This document shows positions 10,082 through 22,000 of a DNA stretch of 64,000 bases, in pieces. A model generated the notes under the pieces. It worked only from the letters and a program-made list of their open reading frames with translations, was not told the DNA's origin and did not search any database. A program made the translations under genes and the position numbers. Within the stretch, counting starts at the first letter, position 1. The number at the start of each line of letters is the position of its first letter. The DNA comes from Tieghemiomyces parasiticus. Taxonomy: Eukaryota; Kickxellomycota; Dimargaritomycetes; Dimargaritales; Dimargaritaceae. Location: assembly GCA_027575765.1 (NCBI GenBank), contig JANBPT010000145.1, forward strand, positions 1-64,000, written 5' to 3'.

Positions 10082-11605
10082 TTAATCAAACCAATCGAGG
10101 AATAGAAGTACCAGACTAGCCATGATCAGAAAGATGAGTATCCACTTGCGGGTATCCGCGTTCCGCTGGCGGGCCTCTAGGAGCTGCTCGTTCCCCTCCT
10201 GGACCCGTTCGGAGGTCGCCATGGCCTCGGAGTGGAGTCGTTCTGTCTGTTCGGTCTGCATGGCCAGGTGGGTGGACAGGGTGGACTGCAGAGCGGAAAT
10301 TTCCAACAAGGCCTGCTCGGCGCTCCGCACCTGGGTCAGGGTGTCTTCAAACTCCCGTAGCAGGGCCCTGTTCTCCTCCTGGAGCTCCATTTGGTGGCTG
10401 GAGGAGACGGCCTCGGTCGCTCCGTCTTTATGACCGTCGTCCTCGGGCAGGCCGGCATTACCCCAGTAGTCATCGATCGGGTCGTGGCGACGTTGGTTAA
10501 AAGGTACTGGTGATGCGACCGCCTTGCCGTCCCGCAGCTCGTGATCAAAGAACGCGTCTGTATCCACTGCGGCTTTTTCGTCCCCCAGCTCTGTCGGTTT
10601 GCCGAACCCCAAACCAAACGGCGCCGTGGCTCCGAAACGCGCGGCGCCGATGGTGTCCTGGCGACCGAGTCGTGGCGAGTCCAATTTCTGCTGCTGCTTC
10701 TCGGCCTGCCGTTTGGCCCAGTACGACCGTCGAGGCTGCAAACCACCTTGCTTGGCGAGGGCTCGATTCAGACGCATTTCCTGCTGATCGCGCTGGAACA
10801 TAGATACGTCCATGAGACGCTTGTTGAGTAGCCACAGCACGGCCCCGTGGTGGGCAGCGAGGGTTTCCCGTTTTAGAACACCGTAGGACGACCGTGATGA
10901 TAGGGAAAAGAGGCCAAACAGCCCCGTGGCGGTGGCCGACGGAGCTGGTTCTTCGGCAGCTGCCCGCGAGAAGGCCTCCAACCGCTTGATACGGTCCAGA
11001 CACTGCCGAATGATGAATTTGGCCTGCTGGTCAATCTCGTCACGTTCCTGGTCGGTCATATGGGAGCTCCGGGCCTGTTGCAGTAGGATGGCCATGTCCT
11101 GGGCGCTGATACCGGGGGTTTCGGCCGTAGCAGCAGCCGAGGTACCCCCAGTGAGGACGGCTGACGACCCCGCGGGGCCGGAGGAAGCTGCCACGGGCGC
11201 ATGGGCGGCGGGCGTGCTACTGGCCAGCCGATGCAATGAATCCATCAGCTGTGACCCGTCGTCGGCCCCAGCCGTCCGGGCGCGATGCGTAGAGAAGTTT
11301 GCCCGCCCTCGCTTGGCGCCAATGTCGAGGTAGGCCCCCCGGGTGGCATGTAGAAACTGGCGGAGCGACTCAATGTGGCGGAGCAACCGGTAAGCCTCGG
11401 CCATGAAGGGGTCCCGGCCGGCGAGTATGCCCGCCACAGCTCGCCGCACCTCTTGCGCCCAGGCGTCGTGGGCCTGCCGTCGGCGGATAAGTGGCTTCTC
11501 CGACACAGTTTCAGGTCCGCCGGTCGATAGAGCGGATGAGTTCGAGGCTTGCCGCTCGGCCGCGGTAGCGAGGAGGGTCACAAATTCATCGGTGATGTCG
11601 GCCAT
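10082..11605 (-). CDS. UFE1: Syntaxin 18 / Ufe1-type ER Qa-SNARE
   Basis: A 507-residue tail-anchored SNARE of the endoplasmic reticulum, the Qa-SNARE for retrograde Golgi-to-ER vesicle fusion. The N-terminus (MADITDEFVTLLATA) and DPFMAEAYRLLRHIESLRQFL fit the syntaxin-18 N-terminal domain. MTDQERDEIDQQAKFIIRQC is the family's central block. The SNARE helix lies at about 405-475 (EENRALLREFEDTL ... ISALQSTLSTHLAMQTEQTE), and a single membrane anchor of about 20 residues (WILIFLIMASLVLLFLDWFD) closes the chain, ending in the FLDW that is characteristic of syntaxin 18. Low-complexity Ala/Ser/Thr linkers make it longer than human STX18 (335). No intron. A GTG two codons upstream is ignored in favour of the ATG at 11605. 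Confidence 0.93.
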   Translation of the reverse strand: MADITDEFVTLLATAAERQASNSSALSTGGPETVSEKPLIRRRQAHDAWAQEVRRAVAGILAGRDPFMAEAYRLLRHIESLRQFLHATRGAYLDIGAKRGRANFSTHRARTAGADDGSQLMDSLHRLASSTPAAHAPVAASSGPAGSSAVLTGGTSAAATAETPGISAQDMAILLQQARSSHMTDQERDEIDQQAKFIIRQCLDRIKRLEAFSRAAAEEPAPSATATGLFGLFSLSSRSSYGVLKRETLAAHHGAVLWLLNKRLMDVSMFQRDQQEMRLNRALAKQGGLQPRRSYWAKRQAEKQQQKLDSPRLGRQDTIGAARFGATAPFGLGFGKPTELGDEKAAVDTDAFFDHELRDGKAVASPVPFNQRRHDPIDDYWGNAGLPEDDGHKDGATEAVSSSHQMELQEENRALLREFEDTLTQVRSAEQALLEISALQSTLSTHLAMQTEQTERLHSEAMATSERVQEGNEQLLEARQRNADTRKWILIFLIMASLVLLFLDWFD

Positions 11606-12103
11606 GTACACAACAGCGGGTGGCAGAAAATGGGGATGGGAGGTAATGTTAAAAGCGCTGGGGTGATGAGCAGAACTGGAGGGGGGGAACTCCTGTGTCG
11701 TCAGTGAACAGTCTAAGGGCCTGACAGGTAAGTCAAAGCGGATGAGTGAGTGGAGGCCTTTGGAAGCTGGGATAATCGAGTTTGAAAGGGAGTGGCATAG
11801 GGCCCACGACTTGTGTCTGGAATCAGGGAACTTAAGTGTGCTCTCTAAGTCTACCTTCGTAGTATCGCCAGACCTTGATCGTATGGCTACGGGTGAGGCA
11901 TTATAATTCGACTAACCCTGAACCTCAAATCCACCCCCCCCCCTTCACAATTGTCGAAATTGTTAACCTTACGGCCCTACGGTCAACCACAGGGTGACAT
12001 GTACTGCTATTATTATTTAATGGAAAGATAATGCGTTAAAATGCCAAAGGTAGAGAGGGGTCGCACTCAATTCTACAGCACCGACATGGGACACACCCCG
12101 AGC
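11606..12103. other. Spacer between BMS1 end and syntaxin 18 start
   Basis: About 500 bp with a run of ten C at 11934-11943 and an AT-rich stretch at 12005-12030, likely the BMS1 3' end region. No gene recognised. Confidence 0.4.
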
Positions 12104-15100
12104 TTATTTCGAGCCCTGCCCGGACCGTGCCACCCGCTTCCGCTGCTGAATATCGTTAACCTTGATGAACTCCTTCATCCGGCGCTTGGCGATAGCCTGG
12201 CTGACGGCCTCCTCCTTCTGCCGCTTTGCGTGGCGGAGTTCCGCCTGTTCGGCACGGCGTTTGGCACGCTTCTCAATGGTCCCGTCATGCACGATGCGGA
12301 CACGCTCGAGTTGGACGGCGTTGCGCTGGCCCTCGGGCTCGTGGAACACGGCACGGGTGGCAGTCGTCGTCCGGGCCTCCGCTGCCACACTGGACGCCGA
12401 ATGTCCACTACCATCCTTGTTCCGCTTGGCCGACTTGGCCGCCTCGCGGTGGGTGAGTTTCGGCCGCATGTCGAACGGGAGATTGTCTACCACCGCCTTG
12501 GGCACCTTGAGGGGAACCGCCGGCTGGTGCGTCCGCGTGATGGCACGGTACTCCGAGTCGGCCTGGGATGGGACGGGAATCCCACGCTCGCGGCGTACGT
12601 CGCGGACCAGTCGCATACCTTGCCAGTCGGCCTTCTTGCCAGCCAGGAGCAGCGAGGTGACTGGGTTGTAGTAGCGCTTCGGTTCGACGCGGTGCCAGGC
12701 TCTCAGGAACACAATGTCGCTCTTACGGATGCGGTCCTCAAACACGGCGCGGAAGTGGCCCTCGGGTTTGGTCAGGTGCTTACGGATGTGGCCGCGGACC
12801 CCAGACACGGTGCGGAGCTTGGCACCGGTAAACTTAGCAACTTCGAGGGCACTGTGGAACATGCCACGGACGACGGCCGTATTGCGGTCGATCTTCTCGG
12901 GAACGCCCGTCAGCTTTAGCTTCTTGACCACGTATGTAGACTGGTCGAGGTCCAGGACGGTACCAGTGGCAGTGATGCGGAATTCCGGGCTGTAGCGGCT
13001 GTCGCGTCCCACGGATTCGACGCAGCAAAAACCCGTACCTGGGGTGGTGAGCGGGCCGTAGAAGGTGGCCAGGCAGTGCATGTGCTGTGGGGTGTATTTG
13101 AGCATCCGGTTGCGCGCCCCGTCGTCGATGGAGAAGAGCGGCAGACTCTGGAAGCGCCGCCAGCCCAAGGAAAAGATGAGCGGGTCGTTGTTTTTCAGGA
13201 TACGGCGGTGCCAGCGATGTCGCTTGATCCGCACACGAATTAGCCCAAAGTTGGACTCACTGGGTAGAAGGCCGCCCACGACGACGGGGAACTTGGGGTT
13301 AAAGTGCTTGACAAACTCACAGGGAACACGGTGGAGAAGTACCCGCACGTAGGTCCCGGCACGGTATCCTTCAACCATGGCGCGGAGTTCCGCGCTGTCC
13401 TCGGCGAACTCGGCCTCGTTACGCAGCCGCTGTTTGGCCATGTCGGACTTGACTCGGTCGTACAGGCCTAGGCGGCCGCGACCGGGCCCGCCTGCCTCGT
13501 CGTCCGACTCATAGATGCCCTCAACCTCCAACTCGAACTTGGAGGTCAACTCTGCCTTGCGACGGGCCAGTGCCTCACGCGCCTTGACGTCATCCAGGTC
13601 CTCGTCGACCGGCGTGGGTTTAGGCTCGGCATCACTGTCTGAACCATCGACCACGGTCTCGTCGCCGTCGACGCTGTCGTCACCGTCATCGTTTGATTCG
13701 TTGTCATCCAGCCGCGAATCGGCGCCATTCGGGGCCTCAAGGTCTTCAAAGTCACCCATTAGTTCGGACTCGGCATCCGAACCCGCCTCAGCATTGTCAA
13801 CCTCCTCCGTCTCCCCCGTGTCGACCGGGGCAGTGATGAACCGGTGACGCAGGGACTCGAGGGCCGCCTCGTCGTCCCAGACAGCCAAACGTTCGGCCTT
13901 GATGGAGGCCTTGCAAGTGTCGACCACGGAAAGGGCCGAGTGGAGCGCGGTGGTGTCGTATTTTGGTTTAAGCAGCTCGTCGTCACTGCCGTCACTACCT
14001 TCGACACCATCACTCTCTGACGACGCCTCGCTGGACGAACCGTAGCCCTTGGGAAACCGATCGGCCACAAGCTCCGGTCGGTAGACGAGGTCCATCAGGT
14101 TAATACGGCGGTTAATAAGTTTGAAGGACTCCGCGGCACGGTCGACCAGGCCAGCCTTCCACCGCGCGGCCCCGTCCGTGTACGCATCGTCGTCCTCGGC
14201 GCCGCTGGACTCGAGCTCCTCGTCAGTATCGGCGAAGGCCAATTCCTCCTGGGACTCCGACCCGTCGGCAGGTTCGGCCTCAGCTTCGAATCGACGGCGG
14301 GCGCGCCGCGACCGACGGCCAGTAGCCACTCCGTCGTCATCGCCCTCGGCGGCCTCGTCATCGTTGTCATCGTTGTCATCGTCGCTGTCATCAAACCCTT
14401 GCTCATCATCGCTGCCGCCCTCGCCGTCATCCGTGTAGTCACTCTCGTCGTCACCGGCCACCTGGGACTTAAGCGGGGCCGAGTGCGAAAAGATCTGGAT
14501 CGAGGCGTCCTGCATCTGGTCAGCAAATGTAGCGCTGGCGTCCTGAAGGTCTATAACCATTTTCTCGCCGATTCCACCGCGGCCGATATCCTGGACTTGA
14601 TTGTACCGGTCGGACGACGGGAGGAACTCCTCCTCCCGGCCGGCAGGCGTCTTGCCGCGACGATCTTCATCGTCGTCGTCGTCACTGCTGCTGCCGCTAC
14701 CATCGTGTTCACTACCGGACACCTCGCCGCCGTTCTCCTCCGCCTCGGAGGCGTCGCTGTCTTGACCGGGCCGGCGGTCGGGAACGATACCATTGCGGGT
14801 GAAGCTACCAGGTACATTGATGTACACCGCGTCCTTGTCGTACATGACACCACCTACGTCCGACATGGGGGCGTAGATCAGCTTTTGTTTTCCGCTCAGG
14901 GACTTACGGACCTTATCGGGTAGCGGACACGGGTCGTTGAGCATAGCCACGGTCTCCACGGTGTAATCACCCGCACCTGGGATATGGACGCGCGTGTTGG
15001 GCTGGAGGTTGGTACCGCGTAGGTACCCGTACAAGGTAACAGTCCGGTCTACCTTCGGATCGGCCTGGATCAGGTTAGGGTCGGTCAGGTCCTCCATACG

Positions 15101-16365
15101 GTCAGCCAGAAGGTACGGGTGCTGGTTGCGCCAGGCGAGCGGACGGAACTTCATGATGGAGATGAATCGGCACAGGTTGGCAATCTCGCGCACCGGGTAG
15201 CGCCCACCGATCACACCAGACAGGTAAAACAGCTTGGCGCCCTGGTAGATTTCGGTCCAGAACCGCTGCTTGAGGATCTTCTTGGTCTTGCGGAGCCGCT
15301 TGAGTTTGCGAAACTTGTCTAGATGGGTCAGCACGCCCATGACTCTCGGGAACCCGTGGGTCTGCAGGATGTTGAGAAATTCGAAGGTCTCCATTTCAAA
15401 ACCAAAACTGGCGTCCACAGTGAGCAGGACCAAGTCGGCCACTTTGCCCACGTCAATCATGGAGTTAAGGTCGTTCGGGCACTCGATTAGGGTGAGGCGG
15501 CTCTTGCGGCCACTAACTACGGTGATAGGGCCCTTGACCTCGGCCAACTTGTGCTTCGTGTACTTCTTGACCAACGACTTGATCAGGGTAGTCTTGCCGC
15601 TCTGGTGGAGGCAATGGGAGGGTGAAAGCGTGGAGTGAGGCGTGGTGAGTTGGGTGGTTATAGCGGATACGCGAGGTCAGCCGATCCGCTATGGAGGTCC
15701 GGTTTCGTCCTCGGTCGGGGCTAGGGACGCCCGGTTAGTTGCAATTTTTACCTTGGGAGGGCCGACGACGGCCACCACGAAGGGCGGGGCAACCTGAGGG
15801 GTGCGGTCGACCATAGGCACATGCACGCTACGCTCCTGCATTTCTGCAGTGCGGTGCATACGCCTCATCATCTTCTGGCGGGAGTTCCAGATGAAGGCCT
15901 GTGGTTACGTAACGTAAGGCGGCGGTAGAGAGGCATTATCGGCACAGTAGTGTAGGATTTAAGTGGGGTAGCGCAGTGTAAGGGCCGTAGGGGGGGAGAC
16001 GTGTGGTTGAACGAGCAAAACACAATAGGGATCACAGTTAGCCAAGTGCTACAAGTATTGGGGCTAAATGGCCTGACCGAGGCGGACGCTGTCAGGTGCA
16101 CAGCCGATGGGCCGCTACGAGAAGAGTACCTCCGAAACCCCGGTCAAAGCCCAAGTTACAATGGTGGTGGCAGTAAGGCGTTACCCATGGGCCGATCGGC
16201 GGCTAATGGACGTACCTTGGGATTATTAGTTGGGTTGGACACGGGGCGCTCCTTGGAATTCCCGACGGCGTTGGGATTGTTTTTGCGGGCATCGCGGGCC
16301 GCCTTGCGCTCCCCCTTAGGGCCGGCCGTGCTCGCCTTAAACGGCTTGTTAACTTGCTTCTCCAT
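12104..16365 (-). CDS. BMS1: Ribosome biogenesis GTPase BMS1 (three exons)
   Basis: BMS1 is the essential GTPase that works with Rcl1 in the small-subunit processome, in the nucleolus. Exons 16365-16216, 15898-15752 and 15601-12104 join in phase 0 to give 1264 residues. Exon 1 begins MEKQVNKPFKASTAGPKGER and ends DARKNNPNAV...NNPK; exon 2 runs AFIWNSRQKMMRRMHR to the start of the P-loop. The second intron cuts the P-loop itself: GPPK (96-99) then SGKTTL (100-105). Further G-domain signs are LIECPND, VADLVLLTVDASFGFEMETFEFL and GVLTHLDKF. The middle is a long Asp/Glu/Ser-rich region typical of the family, and the C-terminal domain (KFPVVVGGLLPSE, RVRIKRHRWHRRILKNNDPL, RFQSLPLFS, KLTGVPEKIDRNTAVVRGMF) is the BMS1/TSR1 domain. 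Ends with a basic tail. Introns are 317 and 150 nt. Confidence 0.96.
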
Positions 16366-19059
16366 GGTGGCACGGATTAGCCTGCGGGCCGGGTCAGCCG
16401 TGGGGTAGTGTGTACTAAGAGACGACGAGGGTGGGGATGCTCAGAGCGACAGTAAGAACATAGAAAAGGGAAATATGAAAAGAACGAAACGGAAGTTGCG
16501 CAATGCTGGCTTTGAAGGTACGGTGCATGCGGCAAGTAGTCAAAGGTGCACTTCAGAGGCCAGTGAAGCTTTTACTCTCCGTACTCAAGGTGAACCGAGA
16601 GTGCGACTTGGCAAAGTCGTCGGGATGTCCATACATAAACTTCAAGTTACGCCCAGGTTTTCACTATCCTGCCTAGTGTTCGGGTATACTAAAAAAAAAG
16701 AAAAAAAAGAGAGTTCGAATAGCCGAGAGAGGCCGCTGATAAGGTCACGTGATTTACTGATTTACTTGATTTGCGTACTTAAAGGTGACCGACTCTACCG
16801 CTGACACTAGTATTGGCAGCGACATCTGGCCCACTAAACCCCCCGCTGGTGGACCGTTGCAAGGGTGTGCAATGAAGTAAGCGACGGCCCCACGGACCTC
16901 TTTTAGGCACGTATGTTTGTTTTCAGCGGATAGGAGGGAATGGAAGCAGGCCACTGTCGAGCCAGTGTAAGACCCAGGCCGAGGCTATCAATAAGAAACC
17001 TGCAAATACGGGCAAAGAAATGGAGAGCATGGACAGGGTAGTCAAAGCTGAATACGACAAGCATTTACAAAATAACTAGGAGGGCAATGCAAAGGGGCAG
17101 AGAAACGACCTATACCCCAGTCGCCGCCGTGGTATGGCGGTTTAGGCGAAGGGGATGATGTTGAACAAGCGTCCTTCATTACGCTGATGGCCAAACGTGG
17201 TCGTGAGAGTAGATGGAAGAAAAGCTCTGCTAGGCACTGAGGGGACGAATGGGCAGTTATATTTGTAGGAGGTCATTAAGACCGCCAGAGCGTGACCGTA
17301 TCTCCAACGGAGGGAGGGCCCAAGAACAAGGCACCGTGGACCAGTGGCCTTGAGGGCGATACCCTATGCTTCTAAACAGCCTGTGCAGGTCCCCTGAGGA
17401 GAGAGGGTGGCAGGTAGGGGAATGCCTCCGTATACTTTACTCATCGCCCTAGGATGTCATCAGACGTTCGACGGCTACTGGAGGGGTGTAGGAGGCTTGG
17501 TTGTATAAGAAGCCTACCTGCACGACCAAAGCAGTCCGTCGTTCCTGTCCCTTATGGCCCTAAAGTCATTCCAATGACCCCTTTCCCTTCTAATAGGCAG
17601 AACCGTATCCTTGGACCTAGACATGGACATGGAATTTAGCAGCCTTGCTGACGATTTGCCTTCAAGCGTGGAAATGGACAGTGACCCAATGCGTGATTAA
17701 GACGGACACACTGTGACTGTCATTGACAGCCCGTTACATATAGACGCCATCCACCGCCACCTTGCCCTCCAGCAGGTTGTTGCCGCTCTGGTGATGAGCG
17801 ACAAGATACATCTTTTAGGCACCATGCTGGACGTCGCGCAGCGAAACTTAATAAGGGCGAACGACACCTTTCCGCCTCGCACCTATGATGTTACATAAGT
17901 ACGGGCGCAATTGGTAAACTGAGGTAGGCTTAATTGTACGAAATGATGCAACCGACTCATTAAGGTTTGGGAAAATGTAATAGGGTGCTACCGTACAGCG
18001 GATGGGACATTTGGCCCTGGTTTAAGCCGTCTGCTAGGCTATTTATTATAGAATCATTGCCCGGGTCGATTAATCTAAGAGACACTTCCACACCTACAAG
18101 TGCGGTCCCATGGAGGTACTTTTCTACCCGCGAGACCAGCCTACTCCGACTGCTACCATTTACTCGCCTCGCAGCAGTCTATGGGTAGATGTTACCCAGT
18201 TAAGTCTAGCTTATCCAGAAATTAGCAACCCCCAAGTAAATCTCATCCAATCACGGACTGCTCAGTTTGCAACTATCAGTGCCACACTGCAGAGCCATTG
18301 ATGAAAACCATTAGTTTTGAGTGATAGTCAACCCGAACCTTATCTTCAATTAATGCACGCCAACCTCGCTACCAGGCAAAACTATCCCTGGCTTCCGGAG
18401 GCAACCACATTGGAGTACAGTTCGGGTCGCTGTGTCGCCACGTTTTCATTTGTACTGGTGGAGGGCTGGCGTCGAACTCTTTTGGCTGCTGAGATGTGGT
18501 TGCGTCAGCACCAACCGCCCACACTCTTGCCCCGATAGCAGCCGGCTTCCAAATGAGGAGCCTGGGTCCGCCGTAGAATGCTACTCTAGCCGGCCAGTTC
18601 GCTTTTACTGTGAAATGTGTCATCAGTCTCTTTACCTTCCATGCCTCTGTGTGAATTTTGGCATGCAGATTGGCTTGCGGGTTAGGTGCGTGTATGTCTA
18701 GGAGGGGCCAAGCTCCCACGCTGTAAGCAATCCTTACTTCGTCGCCAGTCACACTCACCACCAACTTCCCTTCGTGGCTGGTCCCCCTGGCCGATTAGAT
18801 AGACGGGGTCCATCTGAAACTGCCCCTGGATGGTGCCCCCGCCTTCTTGCCCCCTCCTGCCCAGAGTTTCAATTTTCGTTTCCTAGCAGGTGCTTTTGCC
18901 TCAGTTTACCGCTGCCAAGCTCACCGTGCTTACATACACGCCCCTGGCCGAACCCTCTTCTACCCCGCTTTCCTATACCGACCGACGTGCCTTTCTACTC
19001 ATTCCTTACCCACTTCCTGCCCTGCTCGTGGCCAACTCGCCTTCTCCCGCTTACCCGCT
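16366..19059. other. 2.7-kb divergent spacer between BMS1 and OXP1
   Basis: Contains the BMS1 promoter at the left (A-rich run at 16690-16710) and, at the right, a strongly pyrimidine-rich leader before OXP1 (about 18850-19050). Between them are short open frames without known relatives; the region 17454-17898 has some coding character and is listed separately. No tRNA or mobile element recognised. Confidence 0.4.
17612..17898 (+). pseudogene. Possible decayed or unrecognised small gene
   Basis: Reading one frame from about 17612 gives SLDLDMDMEFSSLADDLPSS and then, after an in-frame TAA at 17698-17700, an open stretch that includes IDAIHRHLALQQVVAALVMS and LLGTMLDVAQRNLIRAND, ending in TAA at 17896-17898. 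The helical, leucine-patterned second half looks protein-like, and a possible 3' splice site (ctaataggcag) stands just upstream at about 17600. No family is recognised. It could be a broken gene, a gene with an unrecognised small intron around the TAA, or chance. Codon use is less GC-rich than in the surrounding real genes. Confidence 0.2.
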
Positions 19060-22000
19060 ATGACTGCCAAAGTCAGTAACCTCGATATCTCCATCGACCG
19101 TGGTGGCACCTTCACCGACTGCTACGCTCAGTATCACCGAGCGGACGACCCGGTTCAGTCGCACAGCCTCGTGGTCAAGTTGCTCAGCCAGGACCCCCAA
19201 AACTACGATGACGCTCCACGCGAGGCTATCCGGCGTGTCCTGGAGGCTGTGACGGGTGATAGCCACCCACGGGACCGACCTCTGGACACCTCCCTAATCC
19301 GCTCCATCCGTATGGGCACCACCGTAGCTACGAACGCCCTGCTCGAGCGCCGTGGCGAACGCTGTGCCTTCCTAACCACGAAGGGGTTCAAAGTAAGCAA
19401 TGGGCGTGTTAGATTTATTTCCCAGACTGTCAAGCGGTGATCTCAGCTCAGACATAACATATCATACCCTGGACCAGGCTTGTCTTACCCCCCCCCTACC
19501 ATCTGACATAACTTCCTAGCTAACGTTCACTCTTCCACCCAACTGTCAACCATAGGATCTGCTGGTCATTGGCACCCAAGCCCGCCCCAAGATTTTTGAG
19601 CTCAATATCAAGCGCCCCGATGTGCTGTACCAGCAAGTCGTCGAGGTCGACGAACGGTAGGTCACCCCGTTCGAAACTTGCTGACTTTCTACCACTGTAT
19701 CGCCAATGAAATGCCGCGCTCTCGATCCAGATAGTACTAACCGACAAGTACCTTTCCCCCGGCTCTGCCCCGCCTTGCCATCCAGTGTCACCCTCTATGG
19801 CCACACCTCCGGTCGATCCGGCCAGGCTGTCTATCCAGCCGAGAAGCCGGCTGATTGTGAATATGGCGTCTCGGGCGAGCTCGTGCGCATCTTGCGTCGT
19901 ATTGGTAAGTGGGTTGTACAACAGGCATTATCTCGTACTAGATCGTGGGCCACTTGCCAAGGCAACTACATCGAGCCAGGCTAGTGACTCCTCCGAAGCC
20001 CCCTCTCGGTGCCACGACCTATCAGGTTCTCTCGGACACTTAACCTTCCCCGCCCACAACCCCATCCTCTCCCCCCCTCTACTCACCAGATGTTGACGCG
20101 ATCGAGACCCAGCTCCGCCAGCTCTACGACGAAGGTTTCCGCAGCGTCGCTGTCTGCCTGCTGCACGCCTACACCTACCCAGCGCACGAGCAGACTGTGG
20201 GCGAGGTGGCCCGGCGCCTGGGGTTCACGCAGGTGACCCTAAGCCACGAGCTAATGACCATGATTAAGGCCGTGCCGCGCGGAAACTCGGCCTGTGCCGA
20301 TGCCTACCTGACCCCATGCATCCGCCGGTACCTGGAAGGGTTTACACGCGGGTTCGACGACCGGCTGCTGCGCGACGTGCCCCTCCAGTTTATGCAGTCG
20401 GACGGCGGCCTCACCCCGGTGGATCGATTCAGCGGATTCCGTGCCATCCTCTCGGGCCCAGCCGCAGGCGTGGTGGGCTGTGCTCGCACCTCCTACGACC
20501 CCCGAGTGGGTACTCCGGTTATCGGGTTCGATATGGGTGGCACCAGTACTGACGTCTCACGCTACGACGGGGACTACCACCACATCTACGAGACCACTAC
20601 CGCCGGGATCACCATCCAGGCCCCACAGCTCGATATTCACACCGTGGCCGCCGGTGGGGGGTCTCGGCTTTACTTTAGCACGGGTATGTTCAAAGTGGGG
20701 CCCGAGAGCGCCGGTGCCCACCCTGGACCGGCCTGCTACCGCAAAGGTGGTCCACTCACCATTACGGATGCCAACCTGGTCCTGGGGCGTCTCATCAGTA
20801 ACCATTTCCCGTGTATCTTTGGGCCCAACGAGGACCAGCCCCTGGATCAGGCAATGTCTCTCCACCTGTTTGAGGAACTCACCCGAGAGGTCAACGCACA
20901 CAATGCCCGTTCGGGCGTCCCGGCCGTGACCACGGACGACGTGGCCTACGGATTCATTAAGGTAGCCAACGAAGCCATGAGTCGACCAATACGAGCTCTG
21001 ACCGAAGCCCGCGGTCATGATTCGGCTGATCACCTCCTGACCTGCTTTGGCGGGGCCGGCGGTCAGCACGCCTGCGCCATCGCCGAGTCCCTGGGAATCT
21101 GGCGCGTACTGGTTCATCGACATGCGTCCATCTTGTCAGCCTACGGGCTCCACTTGGCCGACGTGGTACAGGAGTCCCTAAGACCCTGTGCCCTCACTGT
21201 CGGCCGTGGGACCCTCCCGGCTGAACTGCGCACCCGAATGGCCGACTTGGCCGCCGAGTGCCGTGCCGAACTGGAACGTCAGGGGTTCAGCGCTGATCAA
21301 ATCCGCCTTGAAACTTACCTCAACCTACGCTACCAAGGAACCGACAGTGCCATCATGACCAAAGCGGACGGTGATGGTGGGAGCGGGGACTACGTGGCTA
21401 CCTTTGAGGCCAACTACCGCCGCGAATTTGGTTTCAACTTCCCCGAGCGTGACCTGATTGTGGACGATTTACGGGTCCGCGGAGTGGGCCGTAGCGCTCA
21501 TCAGACCAGCGCCGCCACAGCATTTCGGGAGATGGGCCAGCTTGCCCTGCGTGAGGTGACATCGGAAGCGGGGAATGGTAACCAGGTCTCCGAGGTTGCT
21601 TCTGTGTACTTTGTTACTGGCCGCAACGACCAAACCCCCGTGGCTCAGCTCGCCGACCTGGTCCCAGGCGACGTGGTGATCGGCCCGGCCATCATCATAG
21701 ATCCGACCTTCACTTTAGTCGTCGAAGTTGGGTGGCGAGCCACAGTAACCTCCCATCACGTCGTCTTGCAGCGCCCGAAGGCAACCGCCACAACCACCTG
21801 TGACCCAGTCGCCACGGGGGCCCCTACCCCAACCCCGGCCACCGTATCCTGCGACCCCATCCAGCTGGCCATCTTTGCGCACCGATTCATGGGTATCGCC
21901 GAGCAGATGGGGCTGACGCTGCAAAAGACAGCCATATCCACCAACATCAAAGAGCGCCTGGACTTTTCGTGCGGCCTCTTTGACGCGTCAGGTGGGCTGG

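Noticed and set aside
12041..12919. 292-codon open frame on the plus strand
   Set aside because: Antisense to the conserved BMS1 C-terminal domain; long antisense frames are expected in GC-rich coding DNA and it has no family character.
19706..19900. Frameshift in OXP1 between LTDKYLSPG and [10 protein letters not shown]
   Set aside because: The first frame is intronic; using the acceptor at 19785 gives a continuous conserved protein, so the gene is intact.
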